Shown: positions 45,999-58,516, counted from the stretch's first letter. The stretch is DNA of 64,000 nucleotides from Elymus sibiricus (GCA_039707655.1 CM077671.1:245767095-245831094); one strand, 5' to 3'. The notes: generated by a model not told the origin, from the sequence alone. Program-made: numbers and translations.

Positions 45999-47502
45999 CT
46001 AATTTTCGTTGACATGAAAAGTAACCTTGCTTTTGTTGCAATCAATAAGATCCCCTCCAGCATTCAAAAAGGGTCTACCAAGGATAATCTGCATGTTGTC
46101 GTCATAGGGCATATCAAGAATAATAAAATCTGTTAAGATAGTAACATTTGTAACAACAACGGGATCATCCTCACAAATCCCAATAGGTATAGCAGTGGAT
46201 TTATCAGCCATTTGCAAAGATATTTCAGTAGGTGTGAGCTTATTCAAATCAAGTCTTTTATAAATAGAAAGGCATAACACTAACACCGGCTCCTAAATCA
46301 CATAAAATAGTTTTAACATAACTTTGTTTAATGGAGCAAGGTATAGTAGGTATCCCTGGATCTCCCAACTTCTTAGGCACTCCACCCTCAAAAGAATAAT
46401 TAGCGAGCATGGTGGAAATCTTAGCTTCAGGTATCTTTATTTTATCAGTGACAATATCTTTCATATATTTTGCATAAGGAGCCATCTTTAAAATATCAGT
46501 CAAACGTGTTCGCAAAAAGACTGTCCTAAGCATTTCAACAAAACGCTCAAACTCTTCCTCGTCCTTATTTTTAGAAGGCTTACGAGGGAATGGCATGAGT
46601 TTTTGAACCCATGGATATCTTTCTTTACCATGTTTTCTAGCAATAAAATCCCTCTTATCATAACGTTTATTCTTAGGAGGTGGGTTATCAAGATCAGCTA
46701 CATGTGCTATTTCCACCTCATTACCAACTTCTTTATCATTATCTGGTTAAGCATCAACATTAACATCTTCATTTTCATTATCACTAGGTGTATGTTCACT
46801 ACCGGATTGTATCTCAGCATCATAAATAGAAACATCATTATGACACTCAGAAGGTTTTTCTACCACAGGTTCACTAGAATCATGCAAAGTTCTATCACTT
46901 CTCCTTTTCTTTTTATTCTTAGATGAACTAGGTGCATCATTATCAATGTTCCAAGAATCCCGTTCAATCCTTTTTGGATGTCCTTCAGGATATAGGGGTT
47001 CTTGTGTCATATTACCCCCTCTAGTCATAACTCTAACAACATGATTATTCAATTTATTATTCATTTCAGTAAGCAAATTATTTTGCGACCTAGCAACTTG
47101 TTCTAATTGAGTATGAACCATGGATGAATGTTTACCCAAACCTCTAACATCATTAGCAATTCTAAACATCAAGTCACTCAAACGATCAATCATCATGGCA
47201 TTTCATATTAATTGATCCTTAACATACATATTGAAATGTTCTTTCTTAACAATGTAATTATCAAATTCATCCATGCATGTATAAGGTATATCACCCTCAT
47301 CTAATATACGAAGAGAATTTACCTCTACTACCTGTGTAGGGAAGTCAAGTCCATGTATTTCTTCAGTAGGCGGTAAGTTTTTGACATCTTTAATTTTAAT
47401 ACCCTTTTCTTTCATAGATTTCTTGGCTTCTTGCATATCTTCTGGACTAAGAAATAGAATACCTCTCTTCTTCGTAATTGGTTCTGGAGTTGTTTAAGGA
47501 AG
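45999..47502 (-). pseudogene. Element B' gag-protease remnant
   Basis: One minus-strand frame runs from the junction with element D at 47502 through gag (SPEDMQEAKKSMKEKG, then MVHTQLEQVARSQNNLL) to a TGA near 47203 and a TAA near 46747. It then reaches the protease (CDLGAGVSVMP at about 46290). A frameshift near 46262 separates the protease second half (46286-45999, QIILGRPFLNAGGDLIDCNK). A basic cluster NKKKRRS lies near 46900. The N-terminus of gag is cut off by element D. The family is the same as B. Confidence 0.8.
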
Positions 47503-48401
47503 TGATATGTCCCCAACGTATCTATAATTTTTGCTTGTTCCATGCTGTTATGGTATCATTCTTGGATGTTTTACAATCATTTTCTAACAACTATATATCA
47601 TTTTTTGGGACTAACCTATTGACATAGTGCCAAAGTGCTAGTTGCTGTTTTTGCTTGTTTTTTACTTCGCAGAATATCAGCACCAAACGGAGTCCAATCG
47701 CGACGAAACTTTTTGGAGATTTTTTCTGGACCAGAAGACACCCAGTGGGCCAAAGAAGAGCCTAGAAGGTGGGCTGTGGGGAGCACAACCCACCAAGGCG
47801 CACCAGGGGGCCCCTGACGCGCCCTGATGGGTTGTGCCCTCCATGGGGCCCCTCTGCACCGCCTTTGATGCCTATAACTTCCCAAATATAAGGAAAACCC
47901 TAGAGGAGTCGACAAAACACAATTCCAGCCGCCGCAAGTTCCAGAACCGCGAGATCCAATCTAAACACCATCACGGAGGGGTTCATCTTCCTCATAGGTT
48001 CCTCTTCGATGATGCGTGAGTAGTCCACCATAGACCTACGGGTCTGTAGGCAGTAGCTAGATGGCTTCCTCTCTCTCTCTTATGATTCTCAATACAATGG
48101 TCTCTTGGAGATCTATTTGATGTAAACTTTTGCGGTGTGTTTGTTGGGATCCGATGAATTTTGAGTTCATGATCAGTTTCTATCCATGAATATTATTTGA
48201 GTCTTCTTTGATCTCTTATATGCATGATTGCTTATAGCATCGTATTTCTTCTTCGAATCTTTGGTTTAGTTAGGCTGACTAGATCGATTATTCTTGCCAT
48301 GGGACGAGGTGCTTTGTGATGGGTTCGATCTTGCGGTGTTCTTTCCCAGTGACAGAAGGGCAGCAAGACACGCATGTATCGTTGCTATTAAGGATAAAAA
48401 G
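47503..48401 (+). repeat. 5' LTR of element D, left part
   Basis: It starts tgatatgtccccaacg and follows element A's LTR base by base with substitutions. The hairpin arms are gcacaaccca at 47783-47792 and tgggttgtgc at 47828-47837. The TATA-like site reads cctataact. It is interrupted by element E after aaaag (48397-48401). Confidence 0.9.
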
Positions 48402-51400
48402 TGTGACGCCCCCGATCTCGACCGTACGCTAAACATACACGCAATGCGTACGACCAAGATTAGGCACTCACTGATTGATATCACAACACAACACTAGACA
48501 CAAATTAAAGTCATACAGCTTCATATTACAAGCCAGGGGCCTCGAGGGCTCGAATACAAAGCTCGACAAGCACGAGTCAGCGGAAGCAAATAATATCTGA
48601 GTACAGACATAAGTTAGACACGTTTGCCTTAAGAAGGATAGCACAAACATAAGCAGCGGATCGAAAGAGGCGAGGCCTCCTGCCTGGGAACCTCCTAACT
48701 ACTCCTGAGCGTCGGCACTCTCCACATAGTAGTAGGCTCCAGCGGTGGTGTAGTAGTCGTCTCCGGCGTACTCCATCTCCTGGGCTCCATTGTCTGAATG
48801 CAGAATCGTATCGAAGGGGAAAGAGGTAGCAAAGCAGCGGTGAGTACTCATCCAAAGTACTCGCAAGACTGACATCAGAACTATGCTAAGTATGCATCAG
48901 TATCAAGGAATGGGGTTATATCTGGGCTGACTGCAGAAAGCAAGAATAGGGGGAAGGCCTAGTCCTATCGAAGACTAGCATCTTCAAAACTTGCAGCATT
49001 AGAAGAGAGTAGACTGGTATCTCATATATAGGCATATTATTGTAGCAATTTTATTAAGTAACCACGCCCAGAGATCCTTCCTTGACTCCCTGCGAGGAAG
49101 CAATCTCAGAGCCACAATTCATTTCAAATTAAATCACAATTATAGTTGTATAAGGTCAAGGCACAACTCCAAGTCGTCCTGTTACCGTGGACACGGCTAT
49201 TCGAATAGATTAATCATCCCTGCAGGGGTGCACCGCATCTCCAACACGCCTGCACACCTTCGGCCGGACACACTTTCCTGGGTCATGCCCGGCCTCAGGA
49301 TAGCAGCACGTCGTCGCCCCACCTAGGCTCAACGAAGAGGCCAGCCCGCCGGTCTAATTCCTAAGCGCGCAGGTTCGTGGGCCCACTAGACCTTGCACTC
49401 CTGCACGATGCGAACGCGTCCGGAAGCAGACCTAGCACACTCCAGTCCAAGAGCTGTACCGTCCAGTCCAATCCGGCGCGCGCCGCTCCATTGCTGACGT
49501 CCAAAGAGCTTCGGCTGATACAACGACGCTGAGTGCCCATAACTTTCCCACGTGATGGTTTGGTGCGCAATAAGGCCAACGGCTAACTCAGATCAAATAC
49601 CCAACCCATTAGCATTGTAATTAATGCGGGGCAAGCGCGACCCGTAAAGTGCGGTCCCGTCACCCCGTCTCGAGGATGTGTGGCAAGGGCCTCTCCTGCC
49701 CGTCCACGCCTCATCAACATCAAACCGTGGGTACCCCTCAGGGCCGACCCATCACCAACATGTTTCTGTAACCAGGTCATAGTAACTGTGTGTATAAAAC
49801 ATCAAGACGGAACCTAAGGAATCACCCTCAAAGGGCCCCGCTCGATGAAACCGTCAAGGTGGACTTAGAGGAATCACCCTCGAGGGTCCCACACTTGAGG
49901 GGTTGCACGACAGAGTCATCGCCGGGAGTGGTGAAGGAGTAATCACCCTCGATAACCACGACCGACTAGCTGCACTACAGAGTTAGCATCATGAGTACTT
50001 CACGAGGTGTCACCCTCGGTACTCGATAGTAGCGCTGCAGAGTCGTACAACTAAGGGGTGTGCGGTGATGTGAGGGGCCTGGCTTGTCGGTCGGTTGACC
50101 GAGTCTTCGGGTCTTCGAGTCGTCGAGTCATCGATGAAGAAGCAGGGGCAACTGGGACTAAGGGGTCACTGGGGATTCACTGATCAACCTATACTAAGCA
50201 GTTGATATGATTGTAGGTACAGTAGCAGTTTATCAAAAACAGGCTATGCATCAGAATAGGAGCTAACTAATACAGTAGCAAAATTCTAATGCAAGAATAA
50301 GAGGGAAAGAAATGGGCGATATCGGAATGCTCAAGGGGGGGGGGGGGGGTGGTTGCTTGCCTTGCTGCTCTGCGGCAAAGGCCTGATCGTCAACGGCATA
50401 GTCGTACCCGGCAGCACCGTCAGTCTCGGAGTCTACCGGAGAGAAGAGGGGGGGGGAATAAACAATAAATATAAGCAGACAAATGCATCACGATGCATGA
50501 CATGACAATATGCAGAGCTAGGTATGCACTAACGCAGTACTACACGTTGCAGACGGAGCAGGAGAATATCTGACGATATTTCCCGGGTCTTTGGATTCAT
50601 CGGACAGACGGTCCGGAGGGGGAAAGTTCCATGTTCATCATGCTAGGAGCATGTGACAGATGAAAGGATAGCGTATTCGGATTCGTGGGATTTTTCTGAT
50701 CAACTTTCATGTATAAAACTTTTTCATCTGAGCTACGGATTATTTTATACTATTTTTCAAAGATTTAATCAATTTCTGAAATTATTCTATTTAATTAAAT
50801 CAACATTATCCAAAACAGTGCAGGGTGACGTCAGCATGACGTAAAGGTGACATCAGCAGTCAACAGCACAGTGGTCAGGACAAACCTGACCAGTGGGTCC
50901 CACATGTCATAGACTCAGCTGTATTTCAGATTTTTAATTAAACTAACCAGAGATTAATTAACAAGTGGGGCCCATTGTCAGTGATAGATTAGTGTTAATA
51001 TTAATTATTTTCTTAATCTAATTATCTAATTAACCGACTGACAGATGTGGCCCACATGTCATAGGCACAGGGGGACTGGGACCCACCTGTCATTGACTGG
51101 TCAGCGCCCAGTCAGCAGGTTGACCAGGTCAACTGGTCAACCAGGACCGCGGGGCCCGCAGGTCAGTGACCCTGGCAGTGGCCCCAGGTGGTCCACGTCA
51201 GTGGCGGCCGGCGTACGTCGCCGGAGGAGCTCCGGCGAGCTCCCGAATCGGCGGGGTGGCTCGGAAATCGCCTACAGGGGGTCAAATCACGCGCCGTTTG
51301 CTGCGTTCGAAAGCTGGAGTAGCCGCCGTTCCATTCCGACCATCGGGGTGAGCTGGGACGGCCTGTGGCGTCGCCGGCATTGAGGTTGGCGGCGGTGAGC

Positions 51401-52621
51401 TTCGGGCGCCGATGGCAACTAGCGAACCATCGCGCTTTTGGCCTATCTAACGGTACTACGCGAGCCTACGCAACGCGTGGAGTCGAGCGGTGGCGTCGGT
51501 GGGACCAAATGGTCACCGGAGACTTGCCGGCGTTGTGCTCCGGCGGAACCGCGTTCGGGCACGACGGGGAGAAGGGGCTACGGCGGCGGATACGCTCAGG
51601 GAAGAGAGGGGAAAGACGCGGGGGCTCACCGAGAGCCTGCAGGTGAGCAAAGTGGGCGTGGGGGAGGCTCGGTGTCGCCGGAATGGTCGTTGGAGTGCGG
51701 TGGCGATCCGAGGAAGAAGGCGATGCGGTGAAGACGATGCAGTGGCTCCGGGGCTCGGGCTTGTGGAAGAGGAGGATGGGGTGGTCGGTGCGGAGCTCGT
51801 GGGCGTGGCGGCGAGGCGAGGAGAGCACGGCGGCCGCGGCTAGCCGGTGGCCATGGCGACGGCGGCGCGGGCTCGAGCGGAGGGAGGAGCAGAGAGCGGG
51901 AGAGGGGGGCAGGTGAGATCTAGGGCTACGGGGGGGGGGGGGGGGCAGGGGCACGGGAGCGCGGGGGCGGCCTTATACCCGCCGGTCCATCGCCGGCGAG
52001 CTGGTCCGGCGGGGGCGAGCTCGGCCGCGCGCGCGCGCCTCGGTCGCCCCACTGTAGAGGTGGGAGACGACTGAGGGGGCCATTGGGCCGGCCTGGGCCT
52101 GCCACTGTGGCCTAAGGCCCAGGGCAGGGGGGCTTTTTCTTTTCTTTCTTTTTCTTTTGCTTTTTCTTTTAATTATTTCTGTTTTATTTATTTTTAGCTT
52201 TAATTCTCTACTGCCAAAATAGGTGACTTGCTCCAAATAATACCTTGCATAATTAAGTGTGGCCATAAACATTTTGGGCATTTTTGGGATCTATTCCAAT
52301 TATCCATGGAATTAAAAAGTGCTTTTAAATTGCATTTGGGCTCTGTTTTGCATGGTGGGGTCCACACCAGCTTGAGGGTGATGTTGTTTTCCTTAACAAT
52401 AATTGTTTTGGATTATTCCACAAGTGTGCAACATTTTATCCTTGCTGATTGCAATTTTATTTTATCACAATAAAATTCAAGGGCCTTTTGAAGTGGAATT
52501 TGAAATGAAATATGATTTTCAACTTGATCATAGTCTATTTAGCAAAATTATTAGGCACTGATCATGGTCATCACTGTGCTTAATTACAAGGATCACTGTA
52601 GCCAAATTCCAGGGTGCCACA
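48402..52621 (-). repeat. 3' LTR of element E
   Basis: 4220 bp. On the minus strand it carries a TATA box GGGTATAAGG at 51971-51980, so about 650 bp is upstream promoter and about 3.5 kb lies downstream. Other contents are a GC-rich 51160-52080 core, a perfect hairpin with arms ggttgaccag/ctggtcaacc around 51118-51143, four aatcaccctc/tgtcaccctc motifs at 49820-50020, and poly-G runs near 50335 and 50448. Confidence 0.92.
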
Positions 52622-52640
52622 ATTCTCCCCTACTAAAAAG
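52622..52640 (-). promoter_or_regulatory. Polypurine tract of element E
   Basis: The minus strand reads AGTAGGGGAGAAT immediately before the 3' LTR. Confidence 0.75.
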
Positions 52641-52657
52641 AATTCTCGTCCCGAGAA

Positions 52658-54397
52658 TTAAGAAGTAGAAGGAAAGAGCCCGGGGTATTCTGCACGAAGA
52701 TGATCTTCACGTTCCCAAGTGGCTTCATCTTCAGAATGATTAGCCCTTTGCACCTTGAAGAACTTGGTAACTTTCGGACGAGTCCGACGTTCAGTTTCAT
52801 CGAGAATGCGGACTGGTTTCTCTTTGTAAGAGAGGTCTTGTTGCAGTTCAAGCATATCATGATCCACTGCTCGGATAGGATCCTTGAAGCAACGACGAAG
52901 CTGTGACACATGGAACACATCGTGAACCTGAGAAAGGTTTGGCGGTAGTTCCAGTTGATATGCCACCTTACCACGCCTTTCTAGAACAGTGAAAGGACCA
53001 ATATATCGAGGAGCCAGCTTGCCCTTGATTCCAAAATGGTGTGTACCTCTCATTGGCGTGACTCGAAGATAAGCCTTTTCGCCAGGTTGATAGACCATAT
53101 CTTTGTGATGACGGTCATACTGACTCTTCTGACGAGACTGAGCAGCCTTCAGATTTGCATGAATAATGCGGACTTGATCTTCGGCATGTTGGATAATATC
53201 CGGACCGATAAGTGTACGTTCCCCAGTTTCTGACCAATTCAGAGGAGTTCGACACTTACGTCTATATAATACTTCAAAGGGAGCCATCTTCAGACTAGCT
53301 TGATAGCTATTGTTGTAGGAGAACTCAGCATACGGGAGAGATTCCTCCCATTTCTTGCCGAAAGAAATGACACAAGCTCGAAGCATGTCTTCGAGAATCT
53401 GGTTGACTCTTTCAACTTGCCCCTGGGATTGAGGGTGAAAAGCGGTGCTGAAGGACAAACGAGTCCCCATAGCTTCCTGGAAACTTGCCCAGAACCTTAA
53501 AGTGAATAAGCTGCCACGGTCTGAACTAATCACCAATGGAATACCGTGGAGTGAAACAACTCTGGACATATATAGATCTGCCAGCTGACTAGCAGTAATA
53601 GTTTCCTTGACAGCCAGAAAATGTGCAACTTTGGACAATCGGTCAATGACGACAAGAATAGCATCATTACCTTTCTGCGACCTGGGAAAACCAGTAATGA
53701 AGTCCATTTCAACATGATCCCATTTCCATTCAGGAATAGAAATAGGTTGTAGAGTTCCAGTAGGCCTTTGATGTTCTGCTTTGATCCGATGGCAAATGTC
53801 ACATTCTGAAACATAGCGTGCAATGTCTTGCTTCATGTTAGACCACCAGAATCTTCGACGAATGTCTTGGTACATCTTGGTACTACCAGGATGAATAGAC
53901 AACGGAGTGTCATGTGCTTCCTTCATGACCTCCTGAGTCATATCATGGTTTTTCTCCCTACTCGGTACCACTAGGCGGTCTTTGAAGTACAAAGCGCCAT
54001 CCTCAGCAATAGTGAAGGGTGAAGGCTTTCCTTCTGCAAGATCGAGTTTAATCCTCTCGACTTCATTGTCACACTTCTGGATCCACTTGATGACGTCCAC
54101 AAGATCTGGTTTAGCAACCAGGGTATTAAGAGAACCCTGGGAAACAACGTGGAGGTTCATTTTGTAGGACCCTTCAAGAGGGGGAGCGAGATAACCCTGA
54201 GGAACAATATGGAGGTTCAGCTTGCGGAATTCCTTTTGAAGAAGGGGGTGAACCTTGTGAATCTGAAGGTGATTGCAGTATGACTTGCGGCTCGAAGCAT
54301 CAGCCATTACATTAGCCTTGCCTGGGGTATAAGAAATACCCAAATTGTAATCTGCTATGCGTTCCATCCATCTTTGTTGATGGAGGTTCAGATCTGG
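52658..54397 (-). pseudogene. Element E integrase with chromodomain-like tail (3' part of pol)
   Basis: The open part is 569 codons from 54367, in frame with the upstream pol across a TAG at 54398-54400. It starts in the connection after RNase H (YTPGKANVMADASSRK). An HHCC zinc finger follows (CDICHRIKAEHQ), then the DDE core with MDFITGFPRS, ISSDRGSLFT and QGQVERVNQ, the GPF/Y region (YIGPFTVLERRGKVAYQL) and a C-terminal chromodomain-like segment (EDEATWEREDHLRAEYPGLF). The terminal segment is the chromovirus hallmark thought to guide insertion. All three DDE residues are visible. The stop cuts this part from RT. Confidence 0.85.
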
Positions 54398-56701
54398 CTA
54401 AGTAAACAGATACTTCAGACTTTGGTGATCGGTGTAGATCTCGCAATGATTACCAACAAGGTATTGTCGCCACTCTTTCAGTGCATGAATTACTGCAGCA
54501 AGTTCAAGGTCATGAACTGGGTAGTTCTCTTCATGAGGACGCAATTGACGAGATGCATAAGCAACCACTCTGCATTCTTGCATTAGGACACATCCCATTC
54601 CTTGACGTGAAGCATCACAATAGATGACGAAGTCCTTACGAGTATCCGGAGGAGAAAGTACTGGAGCAGACGTCAGTTTGTCCTTAAGTGTCTGGAAGCT
54701 CTCCTGACATTTTTCTGTCCATTCATATTTAACACCTTTGTGAAGCAAATTGGTTAAGGGCTTTGCAATTTTGGAGAAGTTCTCGACGAATCGACGGCAA
54801 TAGCTGGCGAGTCCGAGGAAACTTCTGACTTGCTTGACATTCTTCGGGGGAGTCCAGTCAAGAATAGCCTGAACTCGTTCAGGGTTGACCGCAATACCAT
54901 CCTTGGAGATCACATGACCAAGGTAGGTTACTTCGTCCATCCAGAACTCACACTTTGAATACTTTGCATAAAGTTGATGTTCTCGAAGTCTCTCCAGTAT
55001 AAGACGAAGATGTTCAGCATGCTCTTCTTTATTGTTGGAGAATACCAGAATATCATCCAGATAAACCACGACGAATTTATCGAGGTAGTCCATAAAAATA
55101 TAATTCATCAAGCGAGAGAAGGTTGCTGGAGCATTGGTTAAGCCGAAGGACATGACGGTGTACTCATATGAACCATAGCGAGTAACAAATGCAGTCTTGG
55201 GAATATCTTCTTCACGAACTCGGATTTGATGGTAACCCAACCTCAAGTCGAGTTTAGAAAATACTGATGAACCAGCAAGTTGATCGTACAGATCGTTGAT
55301 CCGTGGAAGCGGATATTTGTTTTGAATCGTTGCTTGGTTGATGGGGCGATAATCTTGGACCAATCGATTCGTACCATCTTTCTTCTTGACAAAGAGAGAA
55401 GGTGCTCCCCAAGCAGAGGAACTTGGACGAATGAAACCCAGACGAAGCGAATTGTCAATTTCTTGCTTAAGTTCTAGGAGTTCGTGTGGTGGCATCTTAT
55501 ACGGACGCTTGGCAATAGGAGTGGTACCAGGTACCAAGTCGATGACAAACTCGACAGCTCTACCAGGGGGGATCCCTGGGAGTTCTTCCGGAAAAACATC
55601 TTGGAAATCCCGGACAACTAGAATGTTTTCAATCCCTTCAAGAGGTGACTCATTTAATGCATTCAAGGCATATAGTCGGGCTTCAGCATCTCGAACAAGA
55701 TGAGCATGGTAGTTGACTATCTCATCCGAAGGATGCAGAAGGTGGATAGTTTTGGTGGCACAAACGACGGAAGCAGTATGTGCCTTCAACCAATCCATTC
55801 CCTGAATAAGGTCGATCTTGGAAGACTTCAATATAATGGGGGAAGCATGGAATTCCAGTCCTTCTATTTCAATGTGGACATCTGGACAAACCATAGAGGT
55901 TTGACACTGGCCAGCGGGGGTGTTTACCACTATTGGAATGCTCATCTCTTCATACTTAATGCCATGCATGTATGCAAAATCTTCAGACATGAAAGAATGC
56001 GATGCTCCTGTATCAAACAATATAGAAGCTGGTACGGAGTTAACAAGGAGTGTACCCATCACAGTAGCAGGCTGGTCTTGAACTTCATTCATATCAACAT
56101 TGTTAGTTTGAGCACGTCCCTGAGCAGGCCTGGCATTGTTGTTGTGGGGCTGGTTGGAAGGCAGTGCAAGTTGATTCTGATTCTGTCTGCATTCTCTAGC
56201 ACGGTGTCCTGGACGACCACACTTGAAACACAGCCCATCCTCAGGACGAGAAGGGGGAGCAGGAGCTCGTGGTGGAGCTGGTAGCCTCGGCTGCCTAGGT
56301 GGGGGTGGAGGCAGACGAGGTGCAGCATAGGACGGCCTCGGAGCAGGAGGCGGTGCATGGTACATGTTGTGGGGGATCCAGATCTTGCGCTTCTGAGTAG
56401 ATGGACCCGAAGATGAGCCCATGTCACGGTTGCGCTTGCTGCTGTCCTTGTAGTCCTGCAGACTCGTTTCCACTATAATAGACTTGTTCACCAAGGTGGC
56501 AAAGTTACCGAAGTCTTGAGCAAGGAGTGCCAGCTTGATATCCGGGTGGAGGCCTTCACGGAACTTCTCCTGCCTACGAGCATCAGTTGCAACGTCTTCT
56601 TCAGCATAGCGAGATAAGTCCAGAAATTCCCGCTGATAAGCATCCACAGTCTTGTTGCCCTGGACTAGATTGCGGAACTCACGCTTCTTCTTGTCCATCA
56701 T
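54398..56701 (-). pseudogene. Element E Gag C-part, protease, reverse transcriptase and RNase H
   Basis: A 767-codon open stretch holds the Gag end ([20 protein letters not shown]), a Pro-rich linker, a CCHC zinc knuckle ([14 protein letters not shown]), the protease active site ([13 protein letters not shown]), RT with [15 protein letters not shown], and RNase H up to [12 protein letters not shown]. It is in frame with gag upstream across two stops and with integrase downstream across one. All enzyme motifs seen are intact, so the lesions are few and probably recent. Confidence 0.85.
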
Positions 56702-57130
56702 TCCCTGAGGAATGTGACGAGCACGGAATGCAGCTTGGAACTCTGGCCAGGTGATGATTGTTCCAACAGGCTAAGAGCGCCTGTGGCTGTCCCACCATTA
56801 AGCAGTGGGACCCTTCAGAAAGTACGAGGCAAAGGTGACATAGCTAGCCACTGGGGCGCCTGAAGATTCCAGCTCATAAGTGATGTCACGGAGCCAGTCA
56901 TCTGCGTCAAGCGGCTGAGTTGAGCTATGGTAGGTCGTAGGGTTGAGACGCATGAAGTCTTGCAGAGTCATTGGGGCTAGCTGCTGATTCATATTCGACC
57001 TCGGGAACTGGTCCATAAGCCCTTGCATAAACTGGCGATTCAGTTCAAACTGCTGCATCATACCAGCCATGTATTCCGGTGGTGGTGGTGGTTCAGGTGC
57101 ACCACGACCACGACCAGCTGGCCTAACCAT
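56702..57130 (-). pseudogene. Element E Gag N-part
   Basis: The best start is MVRPAGRGRGAPEPPPPP at 57130; the open frame extends back to 57235. It has a Pro-rich N-terminus, a Met/Gln-rich helix and the Gag motif LDADDWLRDITYELE. In-frame stops TAA at 56798-56800 and TAG at 56771-56773 separate it from the rest of gag-pol. Confidence 0.8.
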
Positions 57131-57399
57131 TCTGTCAATTTTTAACAGTGGTAGTTTAGCATTGGGTAATCGCAAAAACAATGAATCATTCATGAAGTAA
57201 ATTGCACAAAGAAGGAGATGCAATAGATACGACATAGTAGTTCAAACTTCAACATACAGATCCATACATAGGTCTATTACAAACCATAAGTTCGTTACAA
57301 AATAGACGATAGGTCCGGCATGAAATTTACCTAGACAACTAGGCGGCACGCAGGCACGCGGTGAAGGGATACAACAACGAGACATAGCGATATGCTACA

Positions 57400-58206
57400 T
57401 CAACGTCGGGGACAACGAAAGTAACCACGGAACTGCATGTGACCCTGAATGTGAAACCTGGTGGCAGGGTCCTGCATCCCATGCACAGCCTGATGCAGAA
57501 TCTGCATATCAAGCGGGAGCGCAGGTCCACGTGCCGGAGTACGACCTCCAACCTCAGGCCATTCAAGACCTGGAGGAAACTCTGTCCGGCGTGGGCAAAG
57601 GATGTACTCCGGATGTATCCTCGCACTGACTGCTGGCAACAACTGCACCATAGCCTGATGAAGACGAGCTCGGGTGGCGTACAGCTCGAAGTTAAGAGCC
57701 CTGACAGTGCGATCCAGAGCCTCAGTGTACTGAACCAGAACCTGTGGGTCGTAACGACGACTCACGTAGGGGGTGCAGACCGCAGTGTAGGACCGGTCGG
57801 TATGCTGCCGTGCGAAAGGGGTCAAGACCTCAGCGCCGGCTGCCGTATCAACTCCAGCAGGGACATACGGGATGTATCGGTATGCCGTCTCCTCCGAACA
57901 AGGGTTCGCTGCACGGAGAAGAACAATAGCAGCATAGGCAGCATCCTGTACTGCCATCTCAACAGTCACTCCAATGCCACGGAAGGTGTGCAGCTCAGTG
58001 ATGGAGAGGTCCTGTCGATCCCAGATAACCATCTCAGCCTCATACTGTTCCTGGTTGAACTTGCGGTAGTCCTCGTAAACAGTGTACTCGGGGTACCAGC
58101 GATATCCCAGCTTCTTCAAGAGGCCGACCAGAATGGTCGGGAACCCAGTCGTATCGTGCGCAAAGGTCAGACGAACGATCTGCCTAGCGGGACTCATCTG
58201 TAACAA
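57400..58206 (-). CDS. Accessory ORF of element E upstream of gag, function unknown
   Basis: An intact 268-codon frame between the PBS and gag in the sense of the element. The start is at 58206 (MLQMSPARQ) or the second Met at 58197, which sits better as an initiator. It begins with a compact, mixed hydrophobic domain (FPTILVGLLKKLGYRWYPEY, then DRQDLSITELHTFRGIGV) and later shows an alanine-rich helical part and a basic C-terminus (MQFRGYFRCPRR). I see no zinc knuckle, protease motif, signal peptide or membrane segment. It ends 270 bases before gag. Gag-pol has three stops while this frame has none. The 254-codon frame on the other strand is taken as its shadow. Confidence 0.6.
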   Translation of the reverse strand: MLQMSPARQIVRLTFAHDTTGFPTILVGLLKKLGYRWYPEYTVYEDYRKFNQEQYEAEMVIWDRQDLSITELHTFRGIGVTVEMAVQDAAYAAIVLLRAANPCSEETAYRYIPYVPAGVDTAAGAEVLTPFARQHTDRSYTAVCTPYVSRRYDPQVLVQYTEALDRTVRALNFELYATRARLHQAMVQLLPAVSARIHPEYILCPRRTEFPPGLEWPEVGGRTPARGPALPLDMQILHQAVHGMQDPATRFHIQGHMQFRGYFRCPRR

Positions 58207-58504
58207 GGAGATTCAAGATGTCAAATGACAGTGCGTGCATCATAACTTCAAAGAAGACAATTTTCGACAAAACAATTCTCCGGTGGATGTGATCACGAGA
58301 ACCTAATGTTAGATTTAGCAAAATCTTTAACCCGAAAGAGAAGAGAGATTAGAACCCAGAGTATAGACGAGGAGTAAAAGATCCTAATACCACCCGATTG
58401 AGATGTGGGCCCGTAAGCCACACAACTATGTTAGTAAAAGTTTTCCAATGACTAGACTCAACTTCGGCCAAGGAGTAGGAAAGGGGGCTACCTACAGGCA
58501 GTCG

Positions 58505-58516
58505 GCTCTGATACCA
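58505..58516 (-). promoter_or_regulatory. Primer binding site of element E, initiator-Met type
   Basis: The minus strand reads TGGTATCAGAGC exactly, three bases from the 5' LTR end. It is a perfect match to the initiator tRNA-Met complement. Confidence 0.93.

Noticed and set aside
50335..50350. Poly-G run as a G-quadruplex regulator
   Set aside because: The run length differs between the two LTRs (near 50335 and 60456), as expected of a slippage-prone homopolymer, so function is not supported.
57439..58203. 254-codon ORF on the plus strand
   Set aside because: It lies antisense to the 268-codon ORF that has the element's orientation. Its composition and lack of any motif fit a shadow frame.
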